From Aricia agestis (lineage: Eukaryota; Arthropoda; Insecta; Lepidoptera; Lycaenidae), in NCBI RefSeq assembly GCF_905147365.1, contig NC_056428.1:34763001-34827000 (forward strand): a DNA stretch of 64,000 bases. The letters run 5' to 3'. This document shows, in pieces, positions 53,872 through 64,000 of the stretch (position 1 is the stretch's first letter; each line of letters opens with the position of its first letter). Position numbers and translations under genes: made by a program. Below the pieces are notes generated by a model that was not told where the DNA came from, made no database searches, and worked only from the letters and a program-made list of their open reading frames with translations.

Positions 53872-54902
53872 GTAGTAGTTTGTCAATAGGAGGTTGTATT
53901 TTACAAGAGTTATTAATATTAGTGTTGCTGATTGGCAAATTTTTGACAATGGCCAATCACAAACGATAGTGAATGGAAATGGATGATAAACTCCTGGCAA
54001 AAACTGGTATTGAAATAATAAACCCAAAAAAACCCCAGAAACTAACATAAGTCCACATATTACGTACGACGTAGATAGGAATTAGGAACTGATGAGTACC
54101 TATGTGAGTTAATTAAAACCATTGAGACCAATAAAGGGTCATCAATAGATCTAATTGTCTGTGAATTAATGGAGTTTGATGGAATTGTAACAGGCCACCT
54201 ACTGGCTACTTGCGATAGATCGTGCCTATCCTCGCAAATGAACTTGTGAACGGGTATGAGATTATAATATATTTTAAGGCACTCTTACTCCAAAATCCAT
54301 ATTAGAAGAAAAAATTAGGGGAAACCCCAAATCCAAGATGAAAGATCGAAAGTTAGCTTTTATAGCAGGCTTTGAGCGCGGCGACCGAATCAAGAAATTC
54401 GTAACGAAAAAACCTAACACCTCCATGTCCTCCATCTCCGACCGGTCGGTGCGACGGTGCCACACTTCGGCACGGTGTTTGTGTGCTTGCGACTAGACGT
54501 ATGTGAATCATAATTGCAAAAATTTATAAAAAATGCTATGCAATAGCTTTACCGCGGCAGTCCCCGAGTGCCACGCGTATTTTTTAAATAAGATTCAACC
54601 TTGTCCTTATGCGATCAGTATACGGTTATATTATATGGCGTATATCACAGTGTATATGGTATTATTTAGTGTGATAAAATGTGGTTTTCTTTTATCTATA
54701 AAACTTTTACCGCTGGCCGCAGCTGTCAATACAACACGGTGTCTTCTTACCAAGGACTTCCATGATCATCATTCTCAACCTTCTTTGGATATCCTAAATC
54801 CTTGGATATTTAATGCCTTCCATTTATAAAAAATATTATAGAGTCCGAAACTAACTGCAACTATGTTTATGTATTCAAATATTTGACACAGTCCACAGAG
54901 TA
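53872..54902. other. Intron; one protein-like open frame
   Basis: A plus-strand frame through 54319-54490 (…MKDRKLAFIAGFERGDRIKK…) looks protein-like, but its possible acceptor is weak and it ends at TAG. No element recognised elsewhere. Confidence 0.3.
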
Positions 54903-55033
54903 AGGCTGCGTTTCCACCAGAAATGTGTTGCGACTTGCGAGGAATGTGTTTTTAAGATCCAGTAACATCAAGCTCACGTCAATGTAGCGATTCTATTGCT
55001 TCTCAAAAACACACTTCTCGCAACACATCTCTG
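54903..55033. mobile_element. Foldback MITE, GGCTGCGTTTCCACCAG family, 3' decayed
   Basis: AGGCTGCGTTTCCACCAG after TA (54901-54902), then 'GCGAGGAATGTGTTTTTAAG' paired with 'CTCAAAAACACACTTCTCGC'. The right terminus is replaced by a GTCT-like run. Confidence 0.65.
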
Positions 55034-56554
55034 GTGTCTGTCTGTCCATCCGTCCGTCTGTCTATCTGTATATTTTCTGTGGAACCTCCCGTTTGCAACC
55101 CGTTTGCGACCAACGAAGTCACAGTAATTATATTTTAGTCATAGGTGCAAGGAAAACCAACAAAAGAATATGACTGTAAACTTTTTGATAAATATAACAG
55201 CACTCTGTCTGTACATAAAAAGCATCTAGTTTAAACTAGGACGGATATAACAAAGAATGTTAAGCAGTTGAACTACACAAATATAATGCAACAAGTATAA
55301 AAGTTTAGGCGCCGCGTGCGCTACCATAAACGCAACTAGGTCGATTAGAAAGTGTTATCTCTTAATATAGACTAGTTAATGTTACAACGACATAATGTAT
55401 TGCAGACAGACAGGCACAGTATATAACTATTCCGTTGAATATTCTCGACAACGCAATGTTCTTAGATATATTTTAAACCAGTGGTACCTAAGTCCTAACT
55501 TTTTTTTCATACAGGCCACAATCATGTAACTTACAATTATAGGTCTTGGTGTCGCGGGCCGCAACAAAATTTTTAGGGTGAAAATATAATGGTACAGTCA
55601 ACTTAGGCTTAAATTAGGTAAGACCCTCGGAATTCGAGATACCCAGCTGCAAGTCTGTAAATATTTGTATATTGGCACCCTAAATATAAATAAACCCTAA
55701 AAAAAATAAACCCTAAAACCCTAAACCCTAAACCCTAAAAAATATAAAAAATAAAGCTTCATAATTTCTTAACTAAGCTTCGCAGATATTTTATTTTGCT
55801 CTAAACTAAATGATTTAGTCCTTTTTGTCTAAAATATATTTATAATTTACCTAAATAAGCAATTTTTCTGAATATATTTTCTTTTTTTTTTACTTTAAAA
55901 TGGTTGCAGTTTCTGAACCCACCGCTAAAATAAAAAAATGCTCTTATTATTTTTTTATCAGATTTACCTAATGTACAAAACCTACTAGGTCTCCATGACG
56001 CTCGAGTGACTACAAAAATAGCACCCTCCCCTCCTAGACTATATTGAACATGTCCCAAAAATAAAATTGCGTCCTCTAAAAATGCAAAGCTCGTGTAACA
56101 TTTCAATAGACAATAACCACAGTGACTACCTACTGAGACAGGTAGACAGCAGAAGAAAGACCGTTTTATTTATTTTATTAAAGTTCCTCCCCCTAACATT
56201 ATCAGGGCTCGTTCATTCATAATTTTATTTTTTGGCTTTCCACATTAGTGTAATACAATTTTTATTTTTCAAACAAACAAATTATTAATTACAAATAAAA
56301 CTAAAATTAAATACAATGTCACTATTATAAAACTCAATAAAACAGCGGCACAATACAAAAAAATATCACAGCTGTTAACCTATCAATAGAACCTAATTAT
56401 CATAGATTATAATATTGCTATTTCTCTTATAAACTACACCCACGATCATCCTGTAAAATGCTAGGAAGATGTCCCGCTTTTTCCCCCCCCCCAGGATGGA
56501 TGGCAGATTCTCACCCGTTATCGATGTGCCCAATTTTTGTTCAATATCGTATCT
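55034..56554. other. Intron with a CCCTAAA run
   Basis: 55689-55740 contains several AAACCCT units interrupted by A-runs. No telomere function is implied. Otherwise unassigned. Confidence 0.4.
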
Positions 56555-57500
56555 GGGCATTTTCAAAAAAATGTGTACCCCTGGTTTTTACCTTGTCCCT
56601 TGACTTCGCTACAGATTATTTGTAAAAAATTACATACTAACATTTTGTAATTTTAATGTAGGAGCAAAAACAAGTTTTCTTTTATTAAAATACATTCACG
56701 TTTGTATAAAATTTTATTTAGTATGAGATTTATAAGGGTTTTTAAGTACCGAAACCTATTAAATTCACCTGTCCCCTTCCCAGAAGTTGTAACAAAATCT
56801 TTAATAACTATTTTTTTTCTTAAAGTAAGTTACTTAAAAAACATATGTTAGATTCCTAAATACTTAATGTATCAATTGAATGTTTTGTTGTTGAAAAATC
56901 TAACATAATTTAACTACAAATTAATTAAAATTATAATCATGAAAAAACAACCCGGCCGGAATGTTCGGTTTAGTGACCGTTTTTTTTAGTTTTATAAACA
57001 TACTACAAAAATATTTTCGGCACTAAATAATAGCACTATATTTCATTGTACATCGAAAAACTTCAATTTGAATTTAGTAGTTAAAAATTTGCTACAAGAC
57101 GCGGACGCAGGTTGGATGGTTCTTCAGGAACGGTTTATTTGTTCAGATAAGTGACCATATTTTGTACGCATTATTACACTTTCTCCAACTGTTTTTACTG
57201 TTGACACGTTGTAAAATTAGCTTAGTATTTAGTAAAAAAAATGAAATTGTGATAACTATTATCGGTTATTTACAAACACTTTAAAAGTAAAAGAAAGTAA
57301 TATTACGTGACTTCCGACTTGTGACTTTTCCTATGGTCACATATAATGGAACGGACAAGTCACAACAGGCGGAAAGCATAAGGCTTAGTTCACATTTTAA
57401 ATAAATTATTTTTTTATTCACAGATTTTATTAAGAAAATTGGTGATTTTTAAACTGGTACGATTAACGTACAAATATATTTTTTATTACTTATGTGTTAA

Positions 57501-58459
57501 GGTGACGCCGCGTTAAAGTAAAAAACCGTTTTGGATATGTTTTAGATTGCTAGTTTTCTTTGCATCTAGACATCGGATTATATGCATTGCATACTTGCAT
57601 ATGCAAATGCATATTATAATGTCACTTTTTAGGCGATAGTGCATATTTTGGCAATTTTGCATATTTCGGTAGTTTAACTTCTATGGGCATTAAGATGGCA
57701 ATCGGAAAATGTTGGTAGACAATTATTATTGGCGTATAATAAATAAATAAAAACTAAAAAGGCTTTATTTCAAAAAATTAAAAATTTTGATTTTATGAAA
57801 TTATAAAAATTGGCGCTTTTATTAATGTCACTACCGGAAAAGTCTTAAAAATAATAATAAATTGTAACATTAAGAGGATTCCACACCGCCGTTTTTTCCA
57901 TACAAACGTTGTCCCCTGTTTCCTCCCTGGATAATGCTAGTAGAGTTATAATTTTTTTCCTGAATATCTACGGCCACTAATACAATGTCCCTATGTTTTC
58001 TTTTTTTTCATAATTTAATTATTAAATAAGATATGAACGTTCAAAAACCCAAAAAAATGGCCAGATTTTCCACTGTGTTCAAACGTCCAGAAAACAGATT
58101 TGGATAGGTTATACAAAAAAAGCAAAACATAGGAACACAGCTCAAGCCTTTTTTTAATCTTTAATGAAAAAAGTACTTAAATCGGATAAGTTTTGGAGAA
58201 GGAATCAGGGGACAACGAATCGTTGATTTTCTGGATTTTCTGCAGTTGTCTCTATCGCGTTCTGCGGTATAGGCTTGAGGTAAGGGAGACAGCTATAGAT
58301 ATTACGCGTACTTTTTTTTCATTTCTCTAGCCGCTGTGGTATCCTCTTAAGTTACTTTTGATTGATTGATTAAATACTGACAATGAACTTTAATTTCTTA
58401 GCTTTAGTCATTGCTGAGAAAAATCGATATCGCTACAGCCAAATTATAAAGGCGTCGAC
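57501..58459 (+). mobile_element. TTAA-type MITE, GGTGACGCC family, expanded copy
   Basis: TTAA at 57497-57500 and GGTGACGCCGCGTTAAAG; the right end GGCGTCGAC lies at about 58451-58459. Its middle has been replaced by a TAGACATCGG hAT-like piece (from 57567) and the MITE at 57874. Confidence 0.75.
57874..58346. mobile_element. TTAA-type MITE, GAGGATTCCACA family
   Basis: TTAA on both sides (57870-57873, 58347-58350). Ends GAGGATTCCACACCGC and the complement of GAGGATACCACAGCGG. It is 473 bases. It interrupts the extra hAT-like piece at its TTAA; the intact copy at 20720 shows the empty site (ATATTAAATGACTTTT). Confidence 0.88.
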
Positions 58460-58608
58460 TTTACTTAACAATAACAAATATACTATTTAAAATTTAAGTA
58501 CCTAAAAGTTTTATTTTTTTTAATAATTTTGATTTTATTTCCACTACTTTTCTATCAGTAAAGTTGAAAATCATTTTGTGTCGTTGATATTTGCAGATTT
58601 ATAATAAC

Positions 58609-59019
58609 TAGACATCAGATTATATGCATTTGCATACTTGCATATGCAAATGCATATAATGTCACTTTTTAGGCGATAGTGCATATTATGGCAATTTTTC
58701 GTTGATAGTGCATATTTCGGTAGTTTAACTTCCATGGGCATTAAGATTGCAATCGGAAAATGTTGGTAGGAAATTATTATTGGCGTATAATAAATAAATA
58801 AAAAGTCTTTATTTCAAGAAATTAAAAATCCTGGATTTTATGAAATTATAAAAATTGGCGCTTTTATTAATGTCACTACCGGAAAAGTCTTCAAAAAAAT
58901 AATAAATTTTAATATTAAGTGACTTTTGATTGTGCATATTTTGTGCATATTTCGACCATTTTTCGTGCATATTTGCATGGATATTTCGGCACTTTGATCG
59001 TGCATATAATCCGATGTCA
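58609..59019 (+). mobile_element. hAT-like MITE, TAGACATCGG family, second passenger
   Basis: TAGACATCAGATTATATGCA start, complementary end CCGATGTCA; flanks ATAATAAC and TTAATAAC agree at 7 of 8. Same position in the host element as 20720-21130. Confidence 0.78.
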
Positions 59020-59621
59020 TTAATAACTTAGGAATTCGCAGACATGTGAACACATCTTTATGATTATGAGATGTTCGTCCCTCTAATTAATGAAGTTAAA
59101 TCTATGAAATCAAAGAATTTTTTACTTTTATAAGTAGTGCAACAATAAAAATGTTTAAATAAAAGGTTTTTGTGTTATAAAAACTTCTTTATATATGTTA
59201 AATATTACTTACTCATGTAAAAAAATGAAAAATAACCTAGTGGATAGGTCACATAGTCACACAATGGATTAAAAATAATTGCTACTCTTGTTGATCCTTG
59301 AAATTATCAAAATTTTTTTTAATAAACAATTAAATATGCATTTCATTAGATTAAATTAACGAAGAAATCCATTTATTGCTGTATTTTTTTGTATTAAATT
59401 ATATTTTACATTTAGTCGCACAACGGAATCTGTTTCGTCGAAAACTCGATTTTGTTTCAATAATATCAGAATAATATAACGTTTTCAGCGTTCTTTTTAA
59501 CTTATTCCATTAGTTCAATATTTTTCCTTGTATATGACATTCAAATAAAGGTAAATAAATGACCTTAAAAAATATAGACATATTTTTGCAAGGGTACACG
59601 TTTTTTTGAAAATGCCCATCT

Positions 59622-60354
59622 ATTGCTAGCAAAAATTGGACACTCGAGTAGCAGGTGAGGAACCGTATTTGGACAACCAAGGGGATAATATTATAATATC
59701 ACCTCTTTGCTCAATACTAGCTATTAATTAGCACAATAATTAGTCAATACTCAATAGCGATGTACCTATTCCAATCTTTAATTTAAGTACCCTTACCTAT
59801 TTATTCGAAAATAGATAATAATGATAATACTAATAATTGTATACAGTATCTTAATAAGATCAATATGGTAATATAGGATAATGTTATGTGTATGAGAGTC
59901 CAAGAACTTCTAGAAGAAATCCATAATAACTTAAAACATTGCTTAAACTTAGGCATCCATTACACGGTAGGTTTTGCTGTCAGTTTTACCACAGTCATGA
60001 CTGTGAGTGTTGAATAACCTGCCGTGTAATGCAGTGACTGAAGTTTGCATGAAATTGATTGACAGTTATCTGGATATTTTGGTTTTTATGCAACCATGCA
60101 ACCATCAATCATGACTATTGAGTAAACATTTAATGGCATTTCGTCAATCACGCGTCAGTCAGTCAGTCGTCCATAATTATCTTGCGTGAAAACGTGTATT
60201 CTTTGTGAAGTTTTGCGTATGACTGACAATCAGTCGGAATGACTGTGTAATGTGAAATTATTTCCAACACTCACCAACAGTCAAACAAAAGATTGATGGA
60301 ATTGACTGACCAGGGCATGACCGTCTATAAATGGACCCCTTATTAGAGACGTCA
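59622..60354. other. Intron, possible old element
   Basis: 59950-60345 has CATTACACGGTAGG near the left and several TGACTG/CAGTCA repeats, with a loosely complementary TCCATTTATAGACGG on the right. Too diverged to call an element. Confidence 0.3.
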
Positions 60355-60660
60355 CAAAAGTTACCTATCATCATTGACATCATAACGCGAGCGAAAAACT
60401 TTGGATCCCTTTTGACGAAAAATGCGGAAACGTAGGAGAATGAAATTTTGCACAGTTATATTTTATATGTTGAAGGAGTGCTTCGAGCTAATATTGTTTT
60501 GAAATTATGCTTTTGTCATACATTTTTTTAACAAATTAAATATACACACACTACAATGTGCACAAATCTTTTTGAATGACAAGCCTTTTACATACGAATT
60601 ACACTCTTTTGTTTATGGTTGAAGTCTGTTGTCAAGTAAAAAATTAATGGATTGTTGTTT
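60355..60660 (-). repeat. Dispersed repeat, copy 2 of an inverted pair
   Basis: Reverse copy of 22871-23170. The right half reads GGTTGAAGTCTGTTGTCAAG. Class unknown. Confidence 0.65.
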
Positions 60661-61072
60661 TTTTATTAAATCTGAAATAGTCAATAGGTACTTTTGGGTA
60701 CTTTAAACGGGGAGCTAAAAGAAGATAATTATTAAAAAGGTCGAATTTCGACCATTGGGCGATCTCTAGATATAAAAATACAAGCGTCATAGCACCCCTA
60801 ATTAGCTGACAATCTCCTCTCTTCTGTTTGGACGGGTTTCCATTAACGATCGATACCGTTTGCCTTTGAACTATGTTCGAACCCCGTTACTTCACTCACA
60901 GCTTCAGTTTTATTACAAAGACAACGTACTATTCTTTTTAAAAAGCTATAGATTTATGAAACGAAATAAGTAAAAACTTTATTGTGAATGTAGGTTAGTT
61001 TGTTCATTGCTTCCTACTGAAAACCGTGATTCTAGGTCAATTGCTTATGTAAGTTCCGGATATTATTAATCA
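60661..61072. other. Intron, unassigned
   Basis: Nothing recognised; a GTTCGAACCCC motif near 60868 resembles a Pol III B box but has no A box at the right distance. Confidence 0.3.
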
Positions 61073-61233
61073 CTAGCTATTTGACCGAGCTTTGCTCGGT
61101 ATTCGATGAAAATGACATTTTCTAAAAATGATTCCTAGCTAGATCGATTTATCGCCCCCGAAACCTCCTATATACTAAATTTCATGAAAATCGTTGGAGC
61201 CGATTCCGAGATTCCAATTATATAAGTATAGGA
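61073..61233 (-). mobile_element. Helitron-like element, ACCGAGCTTTGCTCGGT hairpin family
   Basis: The minus-strand 3' end has the hairpin ACCGAGCAAAGCTCGGTC before CTAG (61073-61076). The 5' end near 61233 reads TCCTATACTTATATAATTGG. It stops 85 bases before the exon at 61318. Confidence 0.65.
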
Positions 61234-61317
61234 TATTATTTCTTCGCATTATAAAATGTAGAAATGTTTAAAATGGAAAATAATAAATAAATAATATGAC
61301 CTTTTTTTTGTTTTCAG

Positions 61318-61449
61318 GGTGTCCTTTGGAAGTTCCAAAGGTTCCATGGTAGAGACTTTAATATATGAAAGTCCCCTACAAGAGGAACCAGAGAGCAGCC
61401 CGCCGCCAATCCAGGAGACTGCCTTCCCGTACACGCCCGTCGAAGACGA
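61318..61449 (+). CDS. Host gene, coding exon 2 (KRVSF-motif protein)
   Basis: After the acceptor TTTTTTTTGTTTTCAG the exon completes codon 85 (Arg) and encodes VSFGSSKGSMVETLIYESPL, then an acidic Pro-rich part (QEEPESSPPPIQETAFPYTP, VEDE). The junction residues make KRVSF followed by Gly. RVSFG-type PP1 docking motifs are known in Ki-67 and Repo-Man, but the rest does not identify the family. The exon is 132 bases, enters and leaves in phase 2, and could be skipped without a frameshift. A GTACGT donor at 61450 implies further exons beyond the window; if unspliced, a TAA follows after about six codons. Confidence 0.82.
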
Positions 61450-62059
61450 GTACGTTTTATTTATCTAATGAGTATGTTATATTCATTTCATTTCAGCATA
61501 ATGGCGAATTTAATTTCCAATTTACCTAATATAGGTATTAGCAAAATTTTGTAAATGTTAATAAAGGTGTTGCAGGCGTTTTAAAGGCAGAATCGTTTGA
61601 AGTTTCACGGATGGGTTCCGAATCCGAATCCGAAATACGAAGTTGCTAGACAGTACGCTGGCGACAGGTATTATAAAGTAAAAAAAAGTCTAAGGTGCAC
61701 GGTGAAAGACTGCTGTCTGGATCTTATCAAGGTACCTAGGACAATAGTCATATCGCGCGGAATGGTGGCTTATTGTATTAATAAAATATTCACGCCAAGT
61801 TAACTTGGTCTCTTCTCTCTTGGGAGGTTATTGTATAGTACGCATACCTGAGTGATAACGGATCAAAGCTGGTACCGTTGAAAATATACTATCTGCTTCT
61901 TCGATCAGTAATATAAGTAAGTATATTAGTGATCGAAAATCTGCTTACTTAAATAGACCACCTTATAAAACCTTCATAAATAGCTATCTATCCCGGTAAA
62001 CGTTGTTTTGCCATATAAAGTAGGTATTTTGCCAATATTATCATTTTATTGAAGTGGCT
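61450..62059. other. Intron, unassigned
   Basis: A 68-codon frame at 61597-61803 has no domain and no good acceptor. No element recognised. Confidence 0.35.
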
Positions 62060-62400
62060 ATAAGTAGGTATTGGCATTTGGCACCATGGCAACGTCCCTC
62101 GCTATCCCATGATTTTCATCAAAATCGGTTCAGCGGTTTAGGTGCAAATCATTTTTGTTTATCACACGGGTACTGTACCTTTTTCCTGGATGTAAAGTAC
62201 CTATCCTATGTCCTTTTCCGAGACATAACATATCGAAATCCATGTAGCGGTATAAGCAGAAATCATTTTTAATGAATGCCTGGGAACCGTCCATATTTTC
62301 GGAATAAAAAGGATCCTATGTCCTTTCCCGGGACTCAAAGTATCTCCATGCCAAATTTCAAAAAAATCGGTTCAGCGGTGTGGGCGTGACCAGGTAATTT
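62060..62400 (-). mobile_element. Helitron-like fragments, duplicated body
   Basis: 'ATCAAAATCGGTTCAGCGGT' appears at about 62120 and again at 62365, each with its 'CCTATGTCCTTTCCCGGGAC' block, so two bodies lie in tandem. Termini are missing. Confidence 0.55.
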
Positions 62401-62753
62401 TATAACATTTTCTTAAAATAAGCACATAAAGTTTTGAAAGAACAAATCAGAATTTTGCATTCATGTATTAAATCACATAGGACATTAATGCTAAATGCAA
62501 TAAGCCCTATAGCAATTTTGCATTAACCATTTTTATACTTTTCTCTTAGAACTGAATGTAAATTTTTTTTTTTTCATAAGTACTTAATCATAATCTACGC
62601 ATTTCAACAAAAAAAAATATCGCATACCAACATTTTTTTTTTTGCTTAAAATGAGCAGAAAATAAAGATTTAAATTCCAAAAAAACTTAAAACGCTGATA
62701 TACAGGATAGTACACCAATCCTTAACAGTATCCATAATATTATCTTATATCTT

Positions 62754-62880
<127 letters not shown>

Positions 62881-62883
62881 TAT

Positions 62884-63311
62884 ATCCATACTAATATTAT
62901 AAATGCGAAAGTATCTCTGTCTGTCTGTCTGTCTGTCTTGCTTTGACGCCAAAACTACTGAACCGATGGCAATGAAATTTTGTATACAGTTATTCTAGAG
63001 TCTGAGAAAGGACATAGGCTACATTTTGATGTGGGAAAATATCTTATTTCCATGAAAATATCGATGAAAATGAATTCGCATTGCGCGTGGCCAGCGCTCA
63101 TCCCGGGGGTCCTGGGTTCGAGTCCCGCAGGCGGAACAAAAAGTTTTCAATGTTCCTGGGTCTTGGATGTGTATTAAAATAAAATTTCAAAAATCTTAAA
63201 CATATTTTATGTATAATATTATAAAAAATTCAGAAATATATCGATGGAATGAACATTTTAGTTCTAATACGATTCAACAGATGGCGTTTTATTTTTTACT
63301 TTATTGTAACA
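62884..63311 (+). mobile_element. Helitron-like element, family B 5' part with captured SINE piece
   Basis: TCCATACTAATATTATAAAT start, (GTCT)n, 'GACATAGGCTACATTTTGAT', then the SINE-derived GGTTCGAGTCCCGCAGGCGG and its 3' body. It stops where the inverted family A element begins. Inverted copy of 723-1573. Confidence 0.7.
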
Positions 63312-64000
63312 CTAGCTGTTGCCCGCGACTTCGTCCGCGTGGACTTCAGTTTATAGCGCGCGATGTCAACAAAATTGGTTTTAAAAGCTTTTATAAAAAA
63401 AAACCTGGTACCCCTTAAATCAATACAGCTGTGCAGTGTGCACACAATAAGTATTTAATTTTTTTATATTAAACTTTATATTTTATGCCAAATTTTAAAG
63501 CTTATTTAGCCCTCCAATTACACAACTTTACCCATAAACTATTTATCATTGATAGATTTAAGGTTACGTCACTGCACAGATAAAGTACTGACTTATTTAA
63601 TACCGTAGAATAGATATAACAATCGAAAAAAATCGAAACTTAAATGTAAGATAATACCACGTCTTATAGAAAGACTTTTGAGCAAGCGTCAGCGTGATGT
63701 AGAAGACGCACGGCGCCATCTATTATGAATTGTTGGAACTAACTTAATTTGAACAAATTTACGCATTTTCACCCCCTTACAACCCTTTTTTCCAGTAAAA
63801 AAGTAGCCTATGTCCTTTCTCAGGCTTTAGACTATCTGTATACAAAATTTCATTACAATCGGTTCGGTAGTTTTGGCGTTTGGCGTGAAAGCGAGACTGA
63901 CAGACAGACAGACAGACATACAGAGATACTTTTGGCGTTTGGCGTGAAAGCGAGACTGACAGACAGACAGACAGACAGAGATACTTTCGCATTTATAATA
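63312..64000 (-). mobile_element. Helitron-like element, family A, copy 3, cut by the window edge
   Basis: CTAG at 63312-63315 is its 3' end on the minus strand, preceded by TTGCCCGCGACTTCGTCCGC in plus reading. The 5' end (AATGCGAAAGTATCTC complement) reaches the last bases of the window. A local tandem duplication of about 57 bases (GGCGTTTGGCGTGAAAGCGA) lies at 63876-63975. Confidence 0.78.

Larger units (their letters stand above)
56555..59617. mobile_element. GGGCATTTTC element, 4-bp target duplication, copy 2
   Basis: Same ends as 19178-21729, flanked by ATCT (56551-56554 and 59618-59621). It is 3063 bases. The extra length comes from a further TAGACATCGG-type piece and a TTAA MITE within its GGTGACGCC passenger. 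It is otherwise nearly identical to copy 1, implying recent movement of a passenger-loaded element. It lies in the host gene's intron. Confidence 0.9.

Noticed and set aside
61597..61803. 68-codon frame downstream of host exon 2 as a third exon
   Set aside because: No pyrimidine tract before a matching acceptor and no domain; frame and phase do not support joining.

Overview
This is AT-rich, repeat-dominated eukaryotic DNA, almost certainly from a moth or butterfly. The best clues are many Helitron-like elements that open with a TACTAATATTATAAATGCG-type start plus a (GTCT)n run and close on CTAG|T, several tRNA-derived SINE families, and large numbers of MITEs. Spliced genes with short exons sit between them. 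No rRNA, CRISPR array, operon or bacterial gene is visible.

Genes. One plus-strand gene spans much of the window. A 5'UTR/coding exon (37695-38046) is followed by an intron of about 23.3 kb and a second coding exon (61318-61449). The two exons join in frame and create a KRVSF motif, the classic shape of a protein phosphatase 1 docking site. Inside that intron, on the minus strand, lies a nested two-exon gene (52485-52340, then 45814-45652) for a 102-residue protein that I read as CIMIP1/C20orf85 (LLC1)-like, a candidate ciliary microtubule inner protein. A further well-formed minus-strand terminal exon (42887-42779) has no certain parent gene. A minus-strand 61-codon ORF at 41594-41409 is possibly coding.

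Layout. 1-37 kb: no host gene, dense nested transposons. These include a hAT containing a 4-bp-TSD element (19.1-21.9 kb), a mariner broken by a TTAA MITE (9.4-11.1 kb), an internally deleted P-like element with a THAP exon (27.3-28.4 kb), a templated duplication (29.4-30.9 kb) and several hAT MITEs with perfect 8-bp target duplications (32.4-35.6 kb). 37.7-61.4 kb: the host gene, its giant intron, the nested gene(s), SINEs, Harbinger and hAT MITEs, and a second copy of the 4-bp-TSD element (56.6-59.6 kb) carrying the same two passengers. 61.5-64 kb: Helitron fragments, a long (TA)n and a composite Helitron that is an inverted copy of the one at 68-1573.

The window holds no obvious new multi-gene system. 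The most novel-looking material is the GGGCATTTTC-TIR transposon with 4-bp target duplications, the THAP-encoding element with its own TIRs and 8-bp duplication, and the composite Helitron with two inverted 5' ends. All boundaries were read by eye; family names without a coding match rest on termini and target duplications only.
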